Below, in pieces: positions 14,308-19,460 of a stretch of 19,460 nucleotides of DNA (the first letter of the stretch is position 1; each line of letters opens with the position of its first letter). The notes beneath the pieces were generated by a model, which was not told the origin of the DNA, ran no database searches, and saw only the letters and a list, made by a program, of their open reading frames with translations. The translations under genes were made by a program, and so were the position numbers. The DNA is from Rickettsia typhi (GTDB lineage: Bacteria; Pseudomonadota; Alphaproteobacteria; Rickettsiales; Deianiraeaceae). The DNA lies in NCBI GenBank assembly GCA_945861605.1, contig CAMAVG010000007.1, positions 1 through 19,460 on the forward strand, read 5' to 3'.

Positions 14308-15477
14308 TCACACAACAGGAATAAACCGATATTTTTTCCTGTTCGCAACGCAAAGAAAGCCCATCAAAAAGGCGTTTGCTATCATAGATGACCCACCGTA
14401 GCTGATAAACGGCAATGCCATTCCTTTTGGCGGAATAAGACTTAAATTCACCGCCATGTTCACAAACATTTCAAAGAATATCAACGCAACTGTGAGGAGG
14501 ATTATATAATTGTTGATCAAAATCTCCTTTTGATACTTCGCGATTTTGGCATCAGAATTAAATGCAAGGTTGCGATAGAAGTCCTGCTCGCGAAGAACAT
14601 ATGCAATATTGGAGAATATCAACAACGAAAACGCAATGATTATTGCTATCAAAAACACGCCGCCAAGTTCCTCCCCAATTCTTGAGAAAATGAAATCGTT
14701 GTGGGAATCCGGCAATTTCTTTGCAACTTCACCAGAACCAAGACCTTTGCCAAGGAATCCGCCGTTTTTAATTGCATTGTAAGCAAGTGCGGTTTGGTAC
14801 ATTTTCTCGCCTTTAATGAAATGCAAAACCCTTTTTTGAACATGCGACATTGAAAACACCGCAACAACCATTAAAATTACCACGGGAATTGCTAAATACG
14901 CAATCAATTTAAGGCGTATGCTTGAAAGGAAGACCATCACGCCAGTTATGAATGTGTATGTTAGAATCATTCCAAAATCCGGCTGGAAAAAAAGCAAAAG
15001 CACGATGAAAGCATAAAGACAACCGTGCAACAACGGGAAGAACATACTGCGGGTTTTCTCGAAATAATAGTAGATGTATGCACTCATTACTATGAAAAAC
15101 GGTTTTAGGATCTCCGAAGGTTGAAGCGTGATTATTCGTAAGTCCAGCCATCTTTCTGCACCTTTAATCGATTTCCCCGATATAATAAAAACGCCAAACA
15201 ACGCAAGAATTGAGCAAATAATTCCAAGTTGCGAGATTTTGAGAATGCTCTCCGTATTTTGAAAGGATATAACGAAAAAAATTCCAATTGCAATAACCAA
15301 AAAGAACACATGCTTTTTGAAAAAGTGCATTTCAGAAACCTCCAAAACACCACCGATTTGGTAACTCGCCGAAAAAATTGCAATAAGACCCGAAACCACA
15401 AGAAACATCATGGAATACATTGTTGGCTTGTGAATATCTTTCCACCAAAGTGTTAGCGGGTTGTATTTTGCAATCAT
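14308..15477 (-). CDS. ftsW: SEDS peptidoglycan glycosyltransferase FtsW
   Basis: FtsW polymerises lipid II into glycan strands at the division septum together with a class b penicillin-binding protein. The protein is an integral inner-membrane SEDS protein with about ten membrane segments. Landmarks are KGAERWLDL...QPSE in the middle, FFQPDFGM, the large periplasmic loop with GGFLGKGLGSGEVAKKLPDSHNDFIFSRIGEELG (split here as GGFLGKGLGSG, then LPDSHNDFIF, then GEELG), where Asp261 is the family's essential Asp, and LPFISYGGSS near the C-terminus. The LPDSHNDFIF motif favours FtsW over RodA. I use the ATG at 15477 (389 aa); the frame also allows a TTG at 15504. It is the last gene of rodA-era-ftsW, 71 bp after era, and a possible -35 in that gap may give it its own promoter. 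No partner PBP gene is nearby. Confidence 0.92.
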   Translation of the reverse strand: MIAKYNPLTLWWKDIHKPTMYSMMFLVVSGLIAIFSASYQIGGVLEVSEMHFFKKHVFFLVIAIGIFFVISFQNTESILKISQLGIICSILALFGVFIISGKSIKGAERWLDLRIITLQPSEILKPFFIVMSAYIYYYFEKTRSMFFPLLHGCLYAFIVLLLFFQPDFGMILTYTFITGVMVFLSSIRLKLIAYLAIPVVILMVVAVFSMSHVQKRVLHFIKGEKMYQTALAYNAIKNGGFLGKGLGSGEVAKKLPDSHNDFIFSRIGEELGGVFLIAIIIAFSLLIFSNIAYVLREQDFYRNLAFNSDAKIAKYQKEILINNYIILLTVALIFFEMFVNMAVNLSLIPPKGMALPFISYGGSSMIANAFLMGFLCVANRKKYRFIPVV

Positions 15478-15521
15478 CTCTTCATAAAGCGTTACCAAAA
15501 GCAAAATGACAATTGAAGTTA

Positions 15522-15527
15522 TGTCAA
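15522..15527 (-). promoter_or_regulatory. Possible internal -35 box for ftsW
   Basis: A perfect TTGACA, in the context ACTTGACAT, lies on the minus strand in the 71-bp era-ftsW gap. The sequence 17 bp downstream (TTGCTT) is a poor -10. If used, transcription would start downstream of the TTG at 15504, supporting the ATG at 15477 as the ftsW start. Confidence 0.3.
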
Positions 15528-15548
15528 GTTTTTTTATGCAAGTTCAGC

Positions 15549-16442
15549 TTACCCCAAAATTTCGTGTTCAAAATTTTCACGCCATCTTTCGTCAATCTTA
15601 CATTCAAGTGTGAGGAAGACCTCCTTGCCGTAAATTTTTTCAAGCTCGTCAATTGCTAAAGCACCGATTTCCTTAATTTGGTTCCCCTTCTTGCCAATAA
15701 GAATGATTTTATGCGATTCCCTAGTCACGAAGATATCCTGATTCACAACAATTTTCGCGTCATCTTCCTCAATGGAATTTGTAACAATGTTGCATGAATA
15801 TGGAAGTTCTTTTGCAAGGTTTTCAAAAATAATTTCACGAGTAATTTCCGACATAAAATTCTTTTTGTCGTCGCGTGCGTCATCAAATGAAAGTTCGGAG
15901 ACATCTTCTGGAGTCGCAATCGATTTAAAATAACTCATCAAGTTTTCCATTCCGGCACCAGAACGAGAGGATATCATGTAGATTTCCTCAAAAGCAGCTG
16001 TTTCATCAAGCTCCTTTGCAAGTTCAAGCTTTTTTTGAGTCGAGGTCAAATCCACTTTTGTAATAACCGCAATGGCTTTTTTACCTTCTTCCTCTTTCCC
16101 TTTTTGGATCGCCTGAATTATATATTGCGTGTTTTGGCAAATTCCACGGGTTCCATCAACGAATAGAATTATGTTCTCGCTTGCTGTCAAAACGCCCCAT
16201 GCTTGTTTTGAAATCGCCTTTTCAAGGGAATATCCCTTACGAGCCCTGAACGCACCCGGGGAATCAATGAAGTTTATCAGAATTTCATCATTTTCAAATG
16301 TGCCAAGTGTTGGAACGCGAGTTGTCTGAATTTTTGAACTCACAATACTTTGCTTTCTTTTCAGCATCGCGTTCAGGAAAGTTGATTTCCCTGCATTTGG
16401 TGCACCGCAAATTGCAATTTCAACGAATAATTTTTGTTTCAT
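15549..16442 (-). CDS. era: GTPase Era
   Basis: Era is an essential GTPase that binds the 3' end of 16S rRNA and assists 30S maturation, with links to cell-cycle progression. The 297-aa protein has both domains. The GTPase domain carries G1 GAPNAGKST (residues 13-21, K19), switch I QTTR, G3 DSPG (60-63) and G4 TKVD (128-131). The C-terminal KH RNA-binding domain carries HKIILIGKKGNQIKEIG. G4 has Thr where Asn is canonical, and the G1 form with GAPNAG is typical of alphaproteobacterial Era. The start overlaps the rodA stop (ATGA, 16439-16442), so translation is probably coupled. It lies between the two SEDS genes. The more common bacterial context is rnc-era-recO, which is absent here. Confidence 0.97.
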   Translation of the reverse strand: MKQKLFVEIAICGAPNAGKSTFLNAMLKRKQSIVSSKIQTTRVPTLGTFENDEILINFIDSPGAFRARKGYSLEKAISKQAWGVLTASENIILFVDGTRGICQNTQYIIQAIQKGKEEEGKKAIAVITKVDLTSTQKKLELAKELDETAAFEEIYMISSRSGAGMENLMSYFKSIATPEDVSELSFDDARDDKKNFMSEITREIIFENLAKELPYSCNIVTNSIEEDDAKIVVNQDIFVTRESHKIILIGKKGNQIKEIGALAIDELEKIYGKEVFLTLECKIDERWRENFEHEILG

Positions 16443-17662
16443 TTATACATAAAAGTTGTTGTGCTGGATTGTATCACAGTATTTTTATTTATGTCAATAT
16501 TAATTAATATTCCAAGGCAAAAAACACAGAGTATCAACGAAGAACCACCATAGGAAACAAACGGCAATGGAATTCCAACCACGGGCAAAAGCCCCATAAT
16601 CATTGAAAGATTGACGCATATATGAATAAAAAGCAGGGAAGTCACACCAAATGCAAGCATCTTTCCAAAATAATTTTTACACTGAAGGCTGACCATCGAG
16701 CCATAAAATATTAAATAAGCAAAGCACGAAACAAACAAAACGCACCCAAAAAAGCCGAATTCCTCCGCAAATACTGTAAAGGCAAAATCTGTTTGATTCT
16801 CCGGCAGGAATTTCAGGGCACTTTGGTCGTTGTTAAGATATCCCTTGCCAAAAAAACCACCGGAACCAATTGCGATTTTCGATTGAATCACATTATACCC
16901 AGCACCTTTTGGATCTTTCTCAGGATCAAGAAATGTGAAGATTCTATCTTTTTGGTAATCGTGCATTTGATTCCACGCAAACGGCAGGGCGATCATCAGC
17001 CCAGTTATGGCAATCAAAAGCCAACGCCACCTAATTCCATTCACGAAGACCATCAAACACGCAAGCACGGCAATTACAAGACCGGAGCCAAGATCCGGCT
17101 GAAGAATCGTCAAAAACGCGGGGAAAACTGCAAATGTAAAACCACCGATAGCATAAACCATTTTATGCGAACTAAACGATTTCACGAAGTGATAGTAGCG
17201 TGCGATGGCGAAGACTACTCCAATTTTTGCAAACTCCGAAGGTTGAACCTTCATGAATCCAAGGTCGATCCAGCGTCTCGCCCCCATTGAAACATCGCCA
17301 ATTGCAAAGACTGCTATCAACCCAAGAAGTGAAAGAGAGTAGATGACATACGAGAATTTTAGCAAATACCGCAGATTAATTATTATCGCCAAATAGAGTG
17401 GTACCATCGCAAAAATCCAGAACATCAGGAACTTATGGAAGTACATTGGGGTTGTTGTCAGCGAAATTGAATACATGTTCATCATTCCAACAATTGCAAA
17501 AACTGCAATTAGGCATAAAATATGCAACGGAGTTTTCGCGAAATTCGAATAGTAGAAAAGCTTTTGCGAAGGAAGATTTTTCTGTGCCGAAGGCAAATGT
17601 TCGGCGTAAAGGTGCTTTGTACTTTGGGCGTCGCCGGAAATAGTTCGAAATTTTTTAAACAT
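16439..17662 (-). CDS. rodA: SEDS peptidoglycan glycosyltransferase RodA
   Basis: RodA polymerises glycan strands for side-wall elongation with PBP2, driven by MreB. The 407-aa inner-membrane protein has a roughly 44-residue hydrophilic cytoplasmic extension, then about ten membrane segments. Family landmarks are SMGARRWIDL (125-134), MKVQPSEFAK (137-146), LQPDLGSGLV, the large loop with GGFFGKGYLNNDQSALKFLP and NQTDFAFTVFAEEFGF, and VGIPLPFVSYGGSS. D292 in NQTDFAF is the catalytic Asp equivalent. The QSALKFLPENQTDFAF pattern favours RodA over FtsW. The ATG at 17662 has no Shine-Dalgarno sequence. It leads the rodA-era-ftsW operon and diverges from purF. No mre gene or PBP2 gene is in the window. 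Confidence 0.93.
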   Translation of the reverse strand: MFKKFRTISGDAQSTKHLYAEHLPSAQKNLPSQKLFYYSNFAKTPLHILCLIAVFAIVGMMNMYSISLTTTPMYFHKFLMFWIFAMVPLYLAIIINLRYLLKFSYVIYSLSLLGLIAVFAIGDVSMGARRWIDLGFMKVQPSEFAKIGVVFAIARYYHFVKSFSSHKMVYAIGGFTFAVFPAFLTILQPDLGSGLVIAVLACLMVFVNGIRWRWLLIAITGLMIALPFAWNQMHDYQKDRIFTFLDPEKDPKGAGYNVIQSKIAIGSGGFFGKGYLNNDQSALKFLPENQTDFAFTVFAEEFGFFGCVLFVSCFAYLIFYGSMVSLQCKNYFGKMLAFGVTSLLFIHICVNLSMIMGLLPVVGIPLPFVSYGGSSLILCVFCLGILINIDINKNTVIQSSTTTFMYK

Positions 17663-17727
17663 ACAAAAAAAGTGCTTGTAAAGAAAATTGCTAGGAAAAA
17701 TAAAAAATCAAGTGAAATTAAAAGTTA

Positions 17728-17756
17728 TTGACATTTGAATTTATTTTTCACATTTA
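17728..17756 (+). promoter_or_regulatory. Possible purF promoter
   Basis: A perfect TTGACA (17728-17733) lies 54 bp before the purF ATG in the 125-bp rodA-purF gap. The -10 is unclear: CATTTA at 17751-17756 (17-bp spacing) is weak. No purine riboswitch fold or PurR-like operator was recognised, and no convincing rodA promoter was found on the other strand. Confidence 0.35.
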
Positions 17757-17787
17757 GACAAAAATAAGCAACATACTTGAAATATCA

Positions 17788-19158
17788 ATGAGCGAAGTCG
17801 AATCCTTTAAAGACAAATGCGGCGTTTTTGGCATAATTAACCACGATGAAGCATCATACAAAACCATGCTTGGTCTTCACGCTTTACAACACAGGGGGCA
17901 GGAATCGTGCGGGATAGCATCATTTGACGAAGGAAAAGCATTCGTTAAAAAACACGAAGGCTTGGTTTCGCGTTCGTTCAAACCGGAGGAAATCCTTGCA
18001 CTCAAAGGCAAAATTGCCGTTGGACATGTTAGATACTCAACATCAGGCGAAAAAACACAAGAAAACCCCGAAAATTGCATTCAACCATTTTTTGGAAAAA
18101 CAGCATTTGGAAATATCGCAATTGCACACAACGGAAACTTGGTAGACTACACCCCATTAAGGCAAAAACTTCTTGAAGAAAACGCACTTTTTATCTCCGA
18201 AGTTGATTCCGAAGTCATTCTGCAACTCATAATTCATTCAAAAAAACCAACAATTGAAGAAAAAATCCTCGAAGCAATTTCACAAATCAAAGGTGCATTT
18301 TCGCTAGTAATTGCCACGGATTCCTTCATTTGTGCAATTCGCGATTCCAACGCAATTCGCCCGCTTTCAATTGGCGAACTTGACGGTGCAAAAATTATAT
18401 CATCGGAAACTTGTGCAATTTCAGCAATAGGCGGAAGCGTTATTCGCGATATTTCCGCTGGCGAAATTCTGTTTTTATACCAAAACGGCGAAGAAAAACA
18501 GTTCTTTCTGAATGACATCAAGGAAAAATTCTGCATTTTCGAATTTGTGTATTTTGCAAGACCAGACAGCAACATTGGCGGAAAAAGCGTTTATGGAATT
18601 CGCAAGGAGATCGGCAAAGTGTTATTTTCCGAAAGCACACAAATTGAGGCGGATGTTGTCGTTGCCGTGCCGGATTCAGGAATTCCCTCCGCAATGGGGT
18701 ATGCTCAAGCCTCCGGAATTCCGTTCGAATTTGGGATAATCAGAAACCATTATGTTGGCAGAACATTCATCGACCCAAGCCAAAAAGTTCGCCACAACAA
18801 AGTGCAAATGAAACACGCCCCAAACATTGATATCATCAAAGGGAAAAAAATTATTTTGATAGACGATTCAATCGTGAGAGGGACAACCTCCAAACAAATC
18901 GTGCAAATGCTTTTTGAAGCAGGGGCGAGTGAAATTCACATGAAAATCGCATCTCCGCCAACAAAATTCCCGTGTTTTTATGGAATTGATACTCCACGAA
19001 AAGAGGACTTAATTGCAAATAATATGAATCTTGAAGAAACGGCGAAATTTCTTGGTGTGAATTCCTTGCAGTATATCTCGCTCGATGGTCTTAAACAAGC
19101 GTGCAAAAATGATGGTTCATTCTGCGACGCTTGCTTCACAGGGAATTATTTTGTGTGA
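17788..19158 (+). CDS. purF: Amidophosphoribosyltransferase (iron-sulfur type)
   Basis: PurF commits PRPP and glutamine to purine synthesis as phosphoribosylamine. The 456-aa protein starts with a short propeptide (MSEVESFKDK) whose removal exposes the catalytic N-terminal Cys11 of the Ntn glutaminase domain (CGVFGI, then LHALQHRGQESCGIA). The phosphoribosyltransferase domain holds the PRPP loop ILIDDSIVRGTTS (356-368). Four cysteines match the [4Fe-4S] ligands of the Bacillus-type enzyme: C249 (KFCIFE), C396 (FPCFYG), C446 and C449 (FCDACF). So this is the iron-sulfur, propeptide-processed class, not the E. coli type. The family is often about 475 aa, so it is slightly short. It is transcribed alone between divergent rodA and convergent purB. 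Confidence 0.97.
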   Translation: MSEVESFKDKCGVFGIINHDEASYKTMLGLHALQHRGQESCGIASFDEGKAFVKKHEGLVSRSFKPEEILALKGKIAVGHVRYSTSGEKTQENPENCIQPFFGKTAFGNIAIAHNGNLVDYTPLRQKLLEENALFISEVDSEVILQLIIHSKKPTIEEKILEAISQIKGAFSLVIATDSFICAIRDSNAIRPLSIGELDGAKIISSETCAISAIGGSVIRDISAGEILFLYQNGEEKQFFLNDIKEKFCIFEFVYFARPDSNIGGKSVYGIRKEIGKVLFSESTQIEADVVVAVPDSGIPSAMGYAQASGIPFEFGIIRNHYVGRTFIDPSQKVRHNKVQMKHAPNIDIIKGKKIILIDDSIVRGTTSKQIVQMLFEAGASEIHMKIASPPTKFPCFYGIDTPRKEDLIANNMNLEETAKFLGVNSLQYISLDGLKQACKNDGSFCDACFTGNYFV

Positions 19159-19162
19159 TGGA

Positions 19163-19188
19163 AATCCCCGTTTTTTACAACGGGAATT
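19163..19188. terminator. Weak hairpin between convergent purF and purB
   Basis: CCCGTT (19167-19172) and AACGGG (19179-19184) form a 6-bp stem over a 6-nt loop. It extends by three A-T pairs beyond one C-A mismatch. Neither strand has a clear T-run right after the stem, so it may be a weak bidirectional terminator. Confidence 0.4.
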
Positions 19189-19209
19189 CACCGATATCAC
19201 TGCGATTTT

Positions 19210-19460
19210 CTAGCCAAAAACCTTGCTGAATATGTAATCGATGTTCTTCGTGTGGTATGAAATATCGAAAATTTCCTCAATTTGTTCTTTCGAAAGTTTA
19301 GCGGTAACTTCAGGGTTTTCAATTAACAGGGTTTTGAAATCGTTTTGAGTCCTTTCCTCCCAGATTTTCATCGCGTTTTCTTGAACGATTCGGTAGGCGT
19401 CTTCCCTGTTCACACCTGCTGTTTCGATTAGCGTAAGCATTACTCGTTGCGAGAAAATCA
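19210..19460 (-). CDS. purB: Adenylosuccinate lyase, C-terminal part
   Basis: PurB acts twice in purine synthesis, releasing fumarate from SAICAR and from adenylosuccinate. Only the last 82 complete codons are in the window; the frame stays open through the right edge (reading IFSQRV just before the Met at 19440), so the start lies outside. The C-terminal signature is clear: the segment SQRVMLTLIETAGVNRED, then AYRIVQENAMKIWEE, and the ending SYHTKNIDYIFSKVFG, which matches the Bacillus-type PurB tail. The active-site domains are outside the window. It converges on purF with a 51-bp gap containing one small hairpin. Clustering of purF and purB supports an intact de novo purine pathway. Confidence 0.92.
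   Translation of the reverse strand, partial: IFSQRVMLTLIETAGVNREDAYRIVQENAMKIWEERTQNDFKTLLIENPEVTAKLSKEQIEEIFDISYHTKNIDYIFSKVFG

Noticed and set aside
15478..15504. Longer ftsW start (TTG at 15504)
   Set aside because: The nine extra residues have no family support and an ATG is available at 15477.
16793..17290. 165-aa plus-strand frame inside rodA
   Set aside because: Antisense shadow of RodA membrane segments, with a basic, low-complexity translation.
1..19460. Mobile element, prophage, CRISPR or defence system
   Set aside because: No transposase, integrase, long terminal inverted repeats, regularly spaced repeats or recognisable defence genes; nearly every gene is a known housekeeping family.

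Overview
This window is an AT-rich bacterial chromosome segment, packed almost entirely with housekeeping genes. I read it as a low-GC, probably host-associated or genome-reduced alphaproteobacterium. Three things support this: an LpxI (DUF1009) lipid A hydrolase, the short prolyl-tRNA synthetase lacking the inserted editing domain, and an Era GTPase with the alphaproteobacterial-looking G1 motif GAPNAGKS. Peptidoglycan synthesis (LysA, RodA, FtsW), lipid A synthesis (LpxI), de novo purine synthesis (PurF, PurB) and respiratory complex I (NuoN) all leave traces. That argues against a Rickettsia-like lineage without purine synthesis and against Anaplasmataceae without lipid A. I cannot place the order with confidence.

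Layout, left to right. The 3' end of an unrecognised gene (to 409) ends at a strong hairpin terminator. A single-domain rhodanese (488-793) converges on and overlaps lysA, which follows nuoN on the minus strand. lon and an unusual FolE-like gene run rightward from a short region with overlapping divergent promoters, and end against the leftward operon rpsT-tal-dut. yceI and radA run rightward from the rpsT divergent promoter region and end stop-on-stop with pepP, the last gene of a leftward tpiA-proS-pepP operon. lpxI diverges from tpiA. A 198-bp gap holding little more than a possible 25-codon ORF separates lpxI from a leftward rodA-era-ftsW operon. purF diverges from rodA and converges on the C-terminal end of purB, which runs off the window.

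The genes group by function: cell envelope and division (lysA, rodA, ftsW, lpxI, and era as a ribosome/division link), central carbon (tpiA, transaldolase), nucleotides (dut, purF, purB), translation (proS, rpsT, era), protein turnover (lon, pepP) and DNA repair (radA). No mobile element, CRISPR array, tRNA, rRNA or prophage gene was found, and no stretch over 300 bp lacks a gene.

I see no clear new multi-gene system. The most unusual single items are these: the FolE-like protein keeps its zinc and catalytic residues but lacks most of the arginines/lysine that hold the GTP triphosphate; LysA stops about 30 residues early; two SEDS glycosyltransferase genes flank era in one operon; and no start in the window has a recognisable Shine-Dalgarno sequence.
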